A stretch of 64,000 nucleotides of DNA, taken from NCBI RefSeq assembly GCF_007279655.1, contig NZ_QKWN01000008.1, positions 186,001-250,000 of the forward strand, in the 5' to 3' direction. This stretch comes from Robertkochia solimangrovi (GTDB taxonomy: Bacteria; Bacteroidota; Bacteroidia; Flavobacteriales; Flavobacteriaceae). Of this stretch, positions 54,095-63,360 are shown in pieces (position 1 is the stretch's first letter; every line of letters begins with the position of its first letter). The notes beneath the pieces are model-generated. The model was not told where the DNA came from and searched no databases. It worked only from the letters and a program-made list of their open reading frames with translations. A program made the position numbers and the translations under genes.

Positions 54095-54380
54095 GATTAC
54101 TGTCTGGTTAGAATCTTTTGATCTGCTTGCTCAGTTCTTTTTTGGGAGCTTCGCGGGCTTAGTTGTATTTTCACGGGCTCAATATTTTGACTTTTAGTAA
54201 TTAAGTGGAAATTGATGGGCAGAAGTGTGGCGTTAGGCACACTACAATGTTAGTATCAGTGTAAATAGATGATATTATGTGCCGTAGGTACATCAAAGTA
54301 CAGATAAAAGTGCGTCGTATGTATACCCGGAACTCATAATTGAAAAACATTATGTACAGAAAGAGGGGGAGCCGCAAAAT
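54095..54380. other. Non-coding stretch, nothing recognised
   Basis: The gap between the PgpH gene and the heptamer array. I find no ORF above about 30 codons, no tRNA-like fold, no strong hairpin and no family match. It contains GC-richer scraps near 54140-54180 and 54225-54245 that are not explained. Confidence 0.5.
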
Positions 54381-54429
54381 TCATAACTCTTAATTCTTAA
54401 CTCTTAATTCTTAATTCTTAATTCATAAC
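54381..54429. repeat. Seven-base tandem repeat upstream of the copper operon
   Basis: Seven head-to-tail heptamers: TCATAAC, TCTTAAT, TCTTAAC, TCTTAAT, TCTTAAT, TCTTAAT, TCATAAC. Consensus TCWTAAY. The array ends 15 bases before a TAnnTTTG box at 54445. Same class as 21327-21361. Confidence 0.88.
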
Positions 54430-54444
54430 ACCATAATTTTGCAT

Positions 54445-54452
54445 TATATTTG
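54445..54452 (+). promoter_or_regulatory. Bacteroidota -7 box for the copper-receptor operon
   Basis: TATATTTG fits TAnnTTTG, 57 bases upstream of ATG 54510. The -33 area is AT-rich, lacks TTG, and adjoins the heptamer array. Confidence 0.6.
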
Positions 54453-54509
54453 CGCCAAATTTTGTACCCCTGATTCGCTCGGGCTTTGAAACCCTTTGGT
54501 TAATAGTTA

Positions 54510-54893
54510 ATGGCAAAATACTTCTTATCCCTAATCGCTATAATTATACTTACCAAGCCGGTAATACCGGTGGTTGATTATTTGCTGAATACGGATTACA
54601 TCATTGCCAATTTCTGTGAGAATACGGATAAGCCCGAACTTCATTGTGATGGTAAATGTTATCTGATGAAAATGCTCGCAGCGAAATCGGAAGCCATGGA
54701 AAAGAACAAAATGAATACCGGGCTTCGGAATATTGAAATATTCAGTCCTCTATATTTTCAGGAGTTCGATATGGAATTTGGTAATAGAGTGATCCTCGAT
54801 TCTGAAAGGGCGAAGGCTATGCATTATACTTTTTCTGAAAGCGATCATGAGCCTGTTATTATTCTGCCTCCACCACAATCATTTCTGATCTGA
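54510..54893 (+). CDS. Small membrane-anchored protein with CxxxC motif
   Basis: A 127-residue protein. An N-terminal hydrophobic helix (YFLSLIAIIILTKPVIPVV, about 4-22) is followed by FCENTDKPELHCDGKCYLMKML with Cys36, Cys46 and Cys50, then a charged Lys/Glu/Met-rich part and a proline-ended tail. The Cys pattern looks metal-binding. I recall similar short proteins beside copper-type TonB receptors in Bacteroidota but cannot confirm. It is the first gene of the operon, 53 bases ahead of the receptor. Confidence 0.75.
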   Translation: MAKYFLSLIAIIILTKPVIPVVDYLLNTDYIIANFCENTDKPELHCDGKCYLMKMLAAKSEAMEKNKMNTGLRNIEIFSPLYFQEFDMEFGNRVILDSERAKAMHYTFSESDHEPVIILPPPQSFLI

Positions 54894-54946
54894 TAATGAC
54901 ACAGGGAATATGTCCCTGACATCTTTAATTTTTTAAATCTACAGAA

Positions 54947-56971
54947 ATGTATATCCGTAAACAATTACCCGGGTATATCGGTCTGCTGTGGATCTTGTTT
55001 TCGTTTTCCGGCATTGTACATCTGCATGCACAAATTAAGGAAACTGAAACAGATTCGATCGTGCCGATGATACTCGATGAGGTGGTATTGATCTCAGGTA
55101 AGCGTGGTGATGAAGAACCTGCAGTTGCCAAACCTTTGGGAATGCTTGATGAATATCTGCTACAATCAGATAAAGTCAGTATGATCAGGAGAGGTGCCTA
55201 TGCCTGGGAGCCCATGCTTAATGATATGACCTCTGAAAGACTTGCGATCAGTATCGATGGCATGCGAATATTCGCAGCCTGTACCGATAAGATGGATCCT
55301 GTGACCTCCTATGTTGAGGTCGCAAATCTCAAAACCGCATCCATCCATTCAGGGCAGGGTGGCGCTTTATATGGTAATGCCCTGGGTGGTGCTATTGACC
55401 TGGCAACCGAGAATGCCGGTTTTAACTCCGGACAGGAACTCTCGTTAACTTCGGGTTATGAATTCAATAATCGGTCACGTATTTTGGGCGCTTCCGGTAA
55501 ATTTTCCAAAAGGAAGTTTTACATCGATAGTGATATTTTTTATCGGCATGCAGATAATTACACCGATGGGAAGGGTGAGACGATCGATTTCACTCAATAC
55601 TCGAAACTCAATTTTTCAGTAAATACAGGAGTTAAGCTTACTGAAAACAGTCTTTTGAAAACCAGTATGATCTATGACAGAGCGACCGATGTTGGTTATG
55701 CTGCTCTTCCCATGGATGTATCACTGGCAGAAGCTTTGATCAGTGGTTTGACCTATAGTCGATCAGAATTTTGGAAATTGAATGACTTTGAAGCAAAGTT
55801 ATATTTCAATACCATAACCCATATCATGGATGATTCCAATCGGGAAGATGTTGCCATCCGAATGGATATGCCCGGAAAAAGTACAACCACAGGAGCCTAC
55901 GCGCAAGGGCATGTTCGAAATCAGCAACATGATCTTCTTATTAAATGGGATGCTTTCTATAACCGCTCCTTTGCAGAAATGACCATGTTTTCCAATAATT
56001 CAGAGCAACCAGACATGTATATGGTAACCTGGCCGGACGTACATACCTTCAATCAGGGACTCTATGCTGAAGATCATCTCGATCTCCGCAATATGCAACT
56101 GATGGTTTCGGCACGTGCAGGTATGCAATCCTTCTCGGTAAAAGATGACTTCGGACGAAAAAGCCTGCAGATCTTTTATCCTGAACTCGAAAAAGAGCAG
56201 CTGCGCTTTTTGATGAATACGCGTCTGGCTCTGAAACGTACGGTCGGTTCATGGCGCTGGAACTTTGGAGTGGGATACGGAAACCGGGCCCCATCCGTTT
56301 CGGAAGGCTTTGGATTTTACCTGTTCAATAGTTTTGATAATCATGATTATATAGGGAATCCAAACCTGAAGAATGAGAGCGCTCTGGAAATATCCGGAGG
56401 CTGGCGTTTTCAAAGGACGAATTTTATGGTCGGACTAACCGCCAATTATTTCTATATGTTCAATTATATACTGGGAATAACCGATCCCGATCTTGATGTC
56501 ATGACCTTTGGAGCCGAAGGAGTTCGGGTCTATCAAAATATAAACAATGTTCAATTGTTTAACACTACTGTGAATCTGGAATATCAAATCTTCAAGGATA
56601 TCCGTGTAAGCGGAAATATCGCGTGGCATTCAGGGACCATAGCTAAAGGAGAAAGCCTGCCCTTTATCAGTCCTTTGACCTACGTTTGTCGCTTCCATTA
56701 TGATAATCGTTTTGCGGATGTTTCGATCGATTTTCAAGGTGCTGCTCCTCAGGTGAATTATAATGGGGATTTTGGAGAGGACAGAACCCCTTCGTACTCC
56801 TTGTTATCGTTGAGTATCGGAAAACAGTTATCTCTTTTCGATCAGCCGGTATATGTAAAAGGGGGCGTGGAGAACGTATTCGATGAATCCTATACGACTT
56901 TTTCAGACTGGAATAATATCCCCAGAATGGGTCGAAATGTTTTCTTTTCTCTAAAATACACCATCAATTAA
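54947..56971 (+). CDS. TonB-dependent receptor, OprC/NosA-like (copper)
   Basis: A 674-residue outer-membrane receptor with a signal peptide (LLWILFSFSGIVHLHAQ), plug (about 40-160) and beta-barrel ending in VFFSLKYTIN. The plug has GMRIFAACTDKMDPVTSYVEVANL with Cys112-xxx-Met116; the barrel has THIMDD with His292-x-Met294. A CxxxM/HxM site is the copper site of Pseudomonas OprC, where I recall C143/M147 and H323/M325; the spacing of 180 residues from Cys to His is the same here. That makes copper the likely substrate. Second gene of the operon. Confidence 0.88.
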   Translation: MYIRKQLPGYIGLLWILFSFSGIVHLHAQIKETETDSIVPMILDEVVLISGKRGDEEPAVAKPLGMLDEYLLQSDKVSMIRRGAYAWEPMLNDMTSERLAISIDGMRIFAACTDKMDPVTSYVEVANLKTASIHSGQGGALYGNALGGAIDLATENAGFNSGQELSLTSGYEFNNRSRILGASGKFSKRKFYIDSDIFYRHADNYTDGKGETIDFTQYSKLNFSVNTGVKLTENSLLKTSMIYDRATDVGYAALPMDVSLAEALISGLTYSRSEFWKLNDFEAKLYFNTITHIMDDSNREDVAIRMDMPGKSTTTGAYAQGHVRNQQHDLLIKWDAFYNRSFAEMTMFSNNSEQPDMYMVTWPDVHTFNQGLYAEDHLDLRNMQLMVSARAGMQSFSVKDDFGRKSLQIFYPELEKEQLRFLMNTRLALKRTVGSWRWNFGVGYGNRAPSVSEGFGFYLFNSFDNHDYIGNPNLKNESALEISGGWRFQRTNFMVGLTANYFYMFNYILGITDPDLDVMTFGAEGVRVYQNINNVQLFNTTVNLEYQIFKDIRVSGNIAWHSGTIAKGESLPFISPLTYVCRFHYDNRFADVSIDFQGAAPQVNYNGDFGEDRTPSYSLLSLSIGKQLSLFDQPVYVKGGVENVFDESYTTFSDWNNIPRMGRNVFFSLKYTIN

Positions 56972-56996
56972 TTGTAATAGTACTTAAAATTTAAAC

Positions 56997-57842
56997 ATGA
57001 AAAATACCATAACTTTTATTCAAATTTTTCTTCTCACTTTAATATTTACTTCTTGTTCGAAAGATGATGATACAAGCATGCCTGCAGATCCTTTGGCAGC
57101 ATATCATAGGATAACCAGTCTGGAGGCAGGTCGATATGAAGTAGCGATCTATGGAACGGATGAAGCCTTGTATACCGGGTATAATGAGCTGATGATCGGG
57201 GTCAGAGACACTGAAACCGATGAACTTATCGAAGTTTCCGATCTTAACTGGAAACCTGTTATGCATATGAATGCTATGATGCATTCTGCGCCGGCTTCCC
57301 CACTAAGTCCATCCGCGATCGAAGCGGTAAGTACCGGATATTTGATCTTTCAGATGCCATCTAATTCTGAAGAGTACTGGGAACTGAAAGTAGATTTCAC
57401 GGTAGCCGGTACTGCCTATTCTGTATCCGGATCATTAATGGTTGCGTCTAGTGAGCGCTATGCCGAAGTAGTATCTTTTATGGGAAACGATGAAAATCGC
57501 TATGTTCTGGCTTTGAAGCGCCCTTTTGAACCTGAGGTAGCCACGAATGATATCGGTGCCTATCTTTATAAAATGGAGGATATGATGACTTTTTCGCCGG
57601 TAACCGATCTGGTTATTGGTATCGACCCTAGAATGCCAGGTATGGGAAATCATAGTTCTCCAAACAATGAAGATCTGCTCTATGATTCCATAGCAGGTTT
57701 TTATAAAGGAAAACTTTCCCTTACGATGACCGGATACTGGGTGGTTAATTTACTCATAACCGATGGAGTTAACGTTATAAAGGGGGAAGAGATAACCGAA
57801 GATAACCTGCAAAGCAATTTATACCTGGAGGTTGAACTTTAA
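56997..57842 (+). CDS. Met/His-rich lipoprotein, YtkA-like, probable copper binder
   Basis: A 281-residue lipoprotein (lipobox FTSC, Cys20). It consists of two beta-rich halves. The first carries MHMNAMMH (Met89-His96), the second KMEDMM (193-197) and PRMPGMGNH (Met213, Met216, His219), the last resembling YtkA/CopC-like domains. These clusters are the kind that bind Cu(I)/Cu(II). It lies 25 bases after the TonB receptor and before a strong terminator, so the operon probably delivers copper from the receptor to a periplasmic or surface binder. Confidence 0.78.
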   Translation: MKNTITFIQIFLLTLIFTSCSKDDDTSMPADPLAAYHRITSLEAGRYEVAIYGTDEALYTGYNELMIGVRDTETDELIEVSDLNWKPVMHMNAMMHSAPASPLSPSAIEAVSTGYLIFQMPSNSEEYWELKVDFTVAGTAYSVSGSLMVASSERYAEVVSFMGNDENRYVLALKRPFEPEVATNDIGAYLYKMEDMMTFSPVTDLVIGIDPRMPGMGNHSSPNNEDLLYDSIAGFYKGKLSLTMTGYWVVNLLITDGVNVIKGEEITEDNLQSNLYLEVEL

Positions 57843-57860
57843 TCATTTTATTTAGCTGTA

Positions 57861-57895
57861 AAAGCCTGTGTACCAAAAACACAGGCTTTGTTTTT
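57861..57895 (+). terminator. Intrinsic terminator of the copper operon
   Basis: AAAGCCTGTGT (57861-57871) / ACACAGGCTTT (57879-57889), then GTTTTT. Confidence 0.9.
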
Positions 57896-58012
57896 ACAGG
57901 CTTCCTTTAATCGGGAGTAAGAGGGTTAAATACCGATGAAAATCGAGATTATATCGCCTTAAACATCTGGAATTTAGTAAATTGTGCTACATTAGGTGAA
58001 ACAATTTTCAGG

Positions 58013-59743
58013 ATGAGGTATTATTTATTGGGATCATTGATGATCACCTTGGCATTAGTGTCTTCTTGTAAACAGGATAAGAAGCAAAATGCTGATGACG
58101 AAGTAGCGAAGGTAGAGGCACGGTATACCTGTGCTCCGCCTACAATGGATACACTCTGGTATAAATCAGGTAACAAAGCTCCGCTATTCGCTGGGTTGGA
58201 TGTATTGAACTATCCTATTACTACAACGAATCCTGAGGCAAACCGATATTTCAATCAGGGTCTGGTGCTGGCCTATGGTTTTAACCATGCCGAAGCAGCC
58301 AGATCATTCTACTATGCGACCAAACTCGATCCTGAGAGTCCAATGTGTTATTGGGGATATGCCTATGTATTGGGTCCGAATTATAATGCCGGTATGGAAC
58401 CGGATAATTATGAACGTGCTTATGAGGCCATTCAGAAAGCTATCATCCTTTCGGAGAAGGGGACAGTGAAGGAGCAGGGGTTGATCAAGGCTCTGGCGAA
58501 ACGCTATGTGCAGGAGCCGGTAGACGATCGTTCTGAACTCGATATCGCTTACGCTGAGGCCATGAAGGATCTCTATCTGAAATATCCTGATGATCCTGAA
58601 ATTTCTACGCTGTATGCAGAATCAATAATGAATCTTCATCCCTGGGATTTGCAGGATAAGGAAGGGAAAGATAAATCCTGGACTCCGGAGATCATCACCT
58701 TACTGGAGCGTCTGATCCGCAAGAATCCAGACCATCCCGGTGCACATCATTTTTATATACATGCCACCGAAGCATCCGACAGACCTGAAAGGTCGATGGG
58801 AAGTGCAGCGGTCTTTGATAAAGGATTGGTTCCGGGTGCCGGACATTTGTTGCATATGCCTTCTCATACCTATATAAGAACCGGAGATTATCATTTAGGA
58901 ACCTTATCAAATATACGGGCAGTCGAGGCTGATAGTCTGTATACCACACAATGTCATGCTCAGGGGGCATATCCATTGGCCTATTACCCTCATAACTATC
59001 ACTTCATGGCTGCAACCGCTACCCTTGAAGGAAATTATTATTATGCCATGCTGGGAGCTAATAAACTGGCTGAAGGGGTACATCCTGATATCATGAAGAG
59101 TCCGGGATGGGGAACCGTTCAGCATTACTATGTTACCCCTTATTATGTTGCCATTAAATTCGGAAAATGGGAGGAGATTCTGGATATGCGATTAAAAAAT
59201 TATGGTCTGCCGTATGTAGAGGCCATTGAGGCTTATGCGCGCGGGATGGCCCTGTTAGGAGTAAGAAAACCCGAAAAAGCAAAAGATGAGCTGATAAAAC
59301 TCGAACGTATTTCCGAAGATCCCACACTGGAGGAGGTTTCCATATGGGATATCAATACCGTGGTACCCGTAGTTCAAATCGCAAAACGAGTGTTACGTGC
59401 AGAGATAATGGCCTCCGAAAAGCGATATGATGAAAGCCTGGTCTTATTAAAAGAAGCGGTGGCTTTGGAAGACGGACTCAATTATAATGAGCCACCGGAC
59501 TGGTTCTTTTCAGTACGCCATCATCTCGGAGCTGTACAGATTGAGGCAGCACTTTATAAGGATGCCGTAGAAACCTATAAACAGGATCTGGAAACTTTTC
59601 CTAAAAATGGTTGGGCTCAGCATGGACTCAAGCTCGCATATGAAAAAGCCGGGATGCAAAGTGAAGCTTCCGAAATTGATACGATGCTGAAGGAAAGTTG
59701 GGCGACAGCAGATACCGATATTCTTTCTTCTCGAATTAAATAG
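58013..59743 (+). CDS. TPR-containing lipoprotein with conserved histidine clusters
   Basis: A 576-residue lipoprotein (lipobox VSSC, Cys19). TPR-like repeats cover most of it (NQGLVLAYGFNHAEAARSFYYATKLDPESPMCYWGYAYVLGP, about 80-120, and the C-terminal repeats near 480-560). Two unusual His clusters stand out: HPGAHHFYIHATEAS (His241, 245, 246, 250) and GAGHLLHMPSHTYIRTGDYH (His278, 281, 285, 294). These look like a metal site or a hydrolase active site. Function unknown. It has its own gap and lies after the copper operon's terminator. Confidence 0.82.
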   Translation: MRYYLLGSLMITLALVSSCKQDKKQNADDEVAKVEARYTCAPPTMDTLWYKSGNKAPLFAGLDVLNYPITTTNPEANRYFNQGLVLAYGFNHAEAARSFYYATKLDPESPMCYWGYAYVLGPNYNAGMEPDNYERAYEAIQKAIILSEKGTVKEQGLIKALAKRYVQEPVDDRSELDIAYAEAMKDLYLKYPDDPEISTLYAESIMNLHPWDLQDKEGKDKSWTPEIITLLERLIRKNPDHPGAHHFYIHATEASDRPERSMGSAAVFDKGLVPGAGHLLHMPSHTYIRTGDYHLGTLSNIRAVEADSLYTTQCHAQGAYPLAYYPHNYHFMAATATLEGNYYYAMLGANKLAEGVHPDIMKSPGWGTVQHYYVTPYYVAIKFGKWEEILDMRLKNYGLPYVEAIEAYARGMALLGVRKPEKAKDELIKLERISEDPTLEEVSIWDINTVVPVVQIAKRVLRAEIMASEKRYDESLVLLKEAVALEDGLNYNEPPDWFFSVRHHLGAVQIEAALYKDAVETYKQDLETFPKNGWAQHGLKLAYEKAGMQSEASEIDTMLKESWATADTDILSSRIK

Positions 59744-59752
59744 CTGGAATGG

Positions 59753-60586
59753 TTAGAATTTCCCTTCTTCATAATCCTGAAATGCCTGAACGATCTCTTC
59801 CCTCGTATTCATCACGAAGGGTCCGTGAGCGACGACCGGTTCATCAAAGGGTTTCGCATGGCCGATCAGGATTGTACTGTCGTAGGCAGCTTCAATTTTA
59901 ACTTTGGTACCTTCGTTTCCAAATTCAATTAATTCTCTTTGTACAACGAGATAATCATTTACCCGAAGTCTTCCATCGGTTGTATAGAAAAAGATATTAT
60001 GGTCTTCAGGAATATCAAAGGATACCGTAGCCTCTCCGCGAAGGGTGATCACTGCCAGGTGAATATCATTAAGATTATGAAAAGGCCCTTCCACACCTTT
60101 CCAGGTACCTGAAACGACCTGTATCGTATATTTCTCTTCGTGGATCAGCGGAATATCATCTTTTTGAAGTCCTTTGTACGCCGGTTCGGTCATTTTCTGA
60201 GAAGCTTTAAGATTTACCCAAAGTTGGAGGATCTCAAGTTCTCCACCTTTTTCCTTAAATTCCTCGGAAGAAATTTCTGCATGCACGAGTCCGCGACCGG
60301 CCGTCATCCATTGTACGCCTCCCGCATTGATCACACTGGCACCTCCTGAGGAATCCTGATGCATCAGATCTCCTTTCAGAATAAAAGTAACCGTTTCAAA
60401 CCCCCGATGCGGATGTGGCCCAAATGGAAGACCTTGATTGTGCGGTCTGTAAACCTGATATCCATGATGGTTCAGGAATAAAAACGGATCAATCATATCG
60501 ATAGATTGGGTAGGTAAGGCTCTGTAGGTTACCAGATCTGCAATCGGCGAACTAACTGCCTCGTGGATGCGTATAATATTTCTCAT
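59753..60586 (-). CDS. Pirin-family protein
   Basis: A 277-residue bicupin. The N-terminal cupin has PFLFLNHHGYQVYRPHNQGLPFGPHPHRGFETVTFILKG and HQDSSGGASVINAGGVQWMTAGRGLVHAE, with His residues and Glu forming the metal site. The C-terminal cupin is shorter and closes with GHAKPFDEPVVAHGPFVMNTREEI. Pirins bind Fe or Ni; some have quercetinase activity. Substrate unknown. Converges on the TPR lipoprotein gene with 9 bases between them. Confidence 0.93.
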   Translation of the reverse strand: MRNIIRIHEAVSSPIADLVTYRALPTQSIDMIDPFLFLNHHGYQVYRPHNQGLPFGPHPHRGFETVTFILKGDLMHQDSSGGASVINAGGVQWMTAGRGLVHAEISSEEFKEKGGELEILQLWVNLKASQKMTEPAYKGLQKDDIPLIHEEKYTIQVVSGTWKGVEGPFHNLNDIHLAVITLRGEATVSFDIPEDHNIFFYTTDGRLRVNDYLVVQRELIEFGNEGTKVKIEAAYDSTILIGHAKPFDEPVVAHGPFVMNTREEIVQAFQDYEEGKF

Positions 60587-60642
60587 AATAAGGTAAAGAT
60601 ATAACTTATAGTATGGATATCAGAGAAGATGCAGAATAATAT

Positions 60643-60780
60643 TCAGGTCTGGAAGCACACTTCAGCGTGACGAAATTGCCTGCCTCCTCTGTATTGCCGT
60701 TGTCGGGTATCGTTACGATCATAATGATGACGCATGTTCATGCGGTAGTGCCCCCTGGTGTCGGTGAACAAGTTTTTCAT
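60643..60780 (-). CDS. Possible small basic protein (45 residues)
   Basis: An ATG-to-TGA frame of 46 codons directly upstream of the pirin gene on the same strand. It starts MKNLFTDTRGHYRMNMRHHY and is very rich in Arg, His and Tyr (RHHYDRNDTRQRQYRGGRQF), with no Leu/Val core. It is the only ORF in the otherwise empty 60587-60906 gap. No ribosome-binding site and no family is recognised. It could be chance, but such composition is rare in this AT-rich intergenic DNA. Confidence 0.35.
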   Translation of the reverse strand: MKNLFTDTRGHYRMNMRHHYDRNDTRQRQYRGGRQFRHAEVCFQT

Positions 60781-60906
60781 TAGCGGACAAACTACAGACT
60801 AACTGTTTGCCAAAACCTGCCTAACTGATTCCATGTGCATTGAGATTAAAGTAAAACAGATGAATTAATTTTTTGTAATTTGAAACAGCATTCTAAATCA
60901 GGATTC

Positions 60907-63360
60907 ATGAACAAAGCGATAGTAGTACCTTTTTTGAATGGAGGAGGGGAATTAGGAGAACTCATTCGTAATAAGGATTGGGGTACTACGGCATTGGGCA
61001 GCCCTGAAACATGGCCTTCTAGTTTACAAGTTACCCTCGGGATGCTGTTACATGCCCGATTTCCCATGTTTCTTTTTTGGGGATCTGAGCTGACTTGCTT
61101 CTATAATGATGCCTATCGTAAATTCTTCGGTGATTCCGGTAAACATCCGCAGATCCTGGGAATGAATGGGGAGGAAGCATTTACGGAATCCTGGGATATC
61201 ATTAGTCCGATGCTGGAAGAAGTGCAAAGGACCGGAGAAGGATTATTTCTTGAAGATCTGTTGGCGCCGGTTCAACGCAATAATCAATTAGAAGAGGGAT
61301 TCTGGACCTTTGGCTATAGTCCTGTATTCGACCCCTATGGGAAGGTATGTGGTATTCTGGTGAACTGTCTTGAAACCACAGAACGGATAAAAAACCGTAA
61401 AATACTTGCGGAGAGCGAAAGACGTTTTCGATTGAGTCTGCAAAAGGCACCGGTTAGTATTATCATTGTGCGAAGTGATGACTTTACCATCGAAATGGTT
61501 AATGAAGCTTTTCTGGAGATGAGTAAAAAGCGTGAGGAAGGGGTCATAGCTAAAAAACTGTTTGAGGTTTTTCCCGATTCTAAAGAAACGATTCTTCCAT
61601 TTCTTGAAAGAGTGATCGAAACCAAACAAATGGTGGAAGGTAATGATATCGAGGTGATCATTAATCGTACCGGTAAACGGGAAACCGGGTATTTTAATTT
61701 TCTATGCCAGATTCATCGCGGGGAGCGTGAGACTGATGAAAATATTATCGTTGTAATTTCGGAGGTTACTGAAAAGGTAAAAGTAAAAGAAGCGATAAAA
61801 GCAGCGGAAAACAGACTAAGATTGGCTACTGAAGCTACAAATTTAGCCACTTATGAATTGAATCTCAGGGATCGCTCTTTGATCGCATCACCTATAATCA
61901 ATGATATTTTCGGCCACTCAAGGGATACCAAGATGGTCCATCAAAATCTCAGAGATCAATTACACCCGGAAGATCGGCCATCCATCGATACGTATTTTAA
62001 GGAGGCGATGAAAACGGGAAAGTATCAGTATGAATCAAGAATCATTAAGCCCAATGGTGATATTGCCTGGATCAAGACTTTTGGAGATGTCGTTTTCGAT
62101 ACCGATGGAGAACCCGAACGTCTTATCGGGACGATACGGGATATTACTCCGGAAAAGGAGCAGCAACAGATCATCATCGAAAATGAGAGGAAGTTCCGCT
62201 TTTTAGCCGATTCTATGCCTCATTTGATCTGGACAGCAGAACCGGATGGTACTATGAACTATTGCAACAGAACCCTGAAGTGTTATGGTGGACTCGACCC
62301 GAAATTGGATGTGAGGCAACTCGCAGGTGAATTTTTCAATATGATTCATCCGGAAGATCATTTGCGACTTGAACAACAAAGAACTTTTGCTTTGAGAACC
62401 GGCACAGAATTTTTAATGGAACACAGAATCCGCGAACATACCGGAAAGTACAGATGGTTTCTGAGTAAGGTCCATCCGCAGAAAAATCCTGACGGAACAA
62501 TCGTACAATGGGTGGGGAGTAGCACAGACATACAGGAACATAAGGATTTTATGGAGGAACTGGAAAGGAAAGTAGCGGAACGGACGCAAGAATTAAGCGA
62601 AGCCAATGAGCGTCTTGAATATTCCGTTTCCGAATTGAAAAAACTCAATGATGAGCTGGAATCTTTTGCGTATGTCTCCAGCCATGACCTGCAGGAACCA
62701 TTGCGAAAGATACAGATGTTCAGCTCAAGAATTTTGGGCAAGGAGCAGGATAATCTTTCGGAACAGGGACGCTACTATTTTAAACGAATGCAACTGGCAG
62801 CAAACCGGATGCAGAATCTTATTCAGGATTTATTAACCTATTCCAGAACCAATGATAAGTTATATCAATTTGAGTCGGTTTCGCTGCATCAATTACTTGA
62901 GGATGCATGTACTGAATTAAGCGAACTATTTCTTGAAAATAAGGTTGAAATTCAAGAAGGAGCAATGGTAACGGCCAGCGTAATTCCTTTTCAATTTGTA
63001 CAGTTATTCAAAAACCTGTTAACCAACGCTATTAAATTCTCTAAGCCTGGAATAGCACCTTTGATCAGGATACATTGTGAAACCATACAGGGTGATCAGC
63101 TATTCGGACCGGTCGCAAACTCAAATACAACCTATTGTAAGCTGTTATTCTCTGACAATGGAATAGGTTTTAAACCGGAGCACAAGGATCAGATCTTCGA
63201 AGTATTTCGAAGGCTTCATGATCGTTCGGCTTATGAAGGTACCGGAATTGGGCTCGCTATCGTTAAAAAGATCGTCGATAATCATTCCGGCTTCATCGAA
63301 GTGGACAGTACTCCGGAAGTCGGTACGGAGTTTACCATCTATTTCCCGGCGAATCCATAA
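60907..63360 (+). CDS. Multi-PAS sensor histidine kinase
   Basis: About 817 residues, no membrane segment, so cytosolic. Order: an N-terminal GAF/PAS-like domain (DWGTTALGSPETWPSSL ... ELTCFYNDAYRKFFG), PAS domains (about 170-290, 300-420, 430-545, the latter two PAS_3 type with IHPEDH and DGEPERLIGTIRDIT), a coiled coil (RKVAERTQELSEANERLE), HisKA with the phosphorylated His in YVSSHDLQEPLRKI (His593), and HATPase_c (FSDNGIGFKPEHKDQIFEVF ... GTGIGLAIVKKIV). No response regulator is adjacent. ATG 60907 is preferred over TTG 60880. Confidence 0.9.
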   Translation: MNKAIVVPFLNGGGELGELIRNKDWGTTALGSPETWPSSLQVTLGMLLHARFPMFLFWGSELTCFYNDAYRKFFGDSGKHPQILGMNGEEAFTESWDIISPMLEEVQRTGEGLFLEDLLAPVQRNNQLEEGFWTFGYSPVFDPYGKVCGILVNCLETTERIKNRKILAESERRFRLSLQKAPVSIIIVRSDDFTIEMVNEAFLEMSKKREEGVIAKKLFEVFPDSKETILPFLERVIETKQMVEGNDIEVIINRTGKRETGYFNFLCQIHRGERETDENIIVVISEVTEKVKVKEAIKAAENRLRLATEATNLATYELNLRDRSLIASPIINDIFGHSRDTKMVHQNLRDQLHPEDRPSIDTYFKEAMKTGKYQYESRIIKPNGDIAWIKTFGDVVFDTDGEPERLIGTIRDITPEKEQQQIIIENERKFRFLADSMPHLIWTAEPDGTMNYCNRTLKCYGGLDPKLDVRQLAGEFFNMIHPEDHLRLEQQRTFALRTGTEFLMEHRIREHTGKYRWFLSKVHPQKNPDGTIVQWVGSSTDIQEHKDFMEELERKVAERTQELSEANERLEYSVSELKKLNDELESFAYVSSHDLQEPLRKIQMFSSRILGKEQDNLSEQGRYYFKRMQLAANRMQNLIQDLLTYSRTNDKLYQFESVSLHQLLEDACTELSELFLENKVEIQEGAMVTASVIPFQFVQLFKNLLTNAIKFSKPGIAPLIRIHCETIQGDQLFGPVANSNTTYCKLLFSDNGIGFKPEHKDQIFEVFRRLHDRSAYEGTGIGLAIVKKIVDNHSGFIEVDSTPEVGTEFTIYFPANP

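Noticed and set aside
54381-54429. CRISPR-like repeat
   Set aside because: Unit is seven bases with no spacers; it is a simple tandem repeat.
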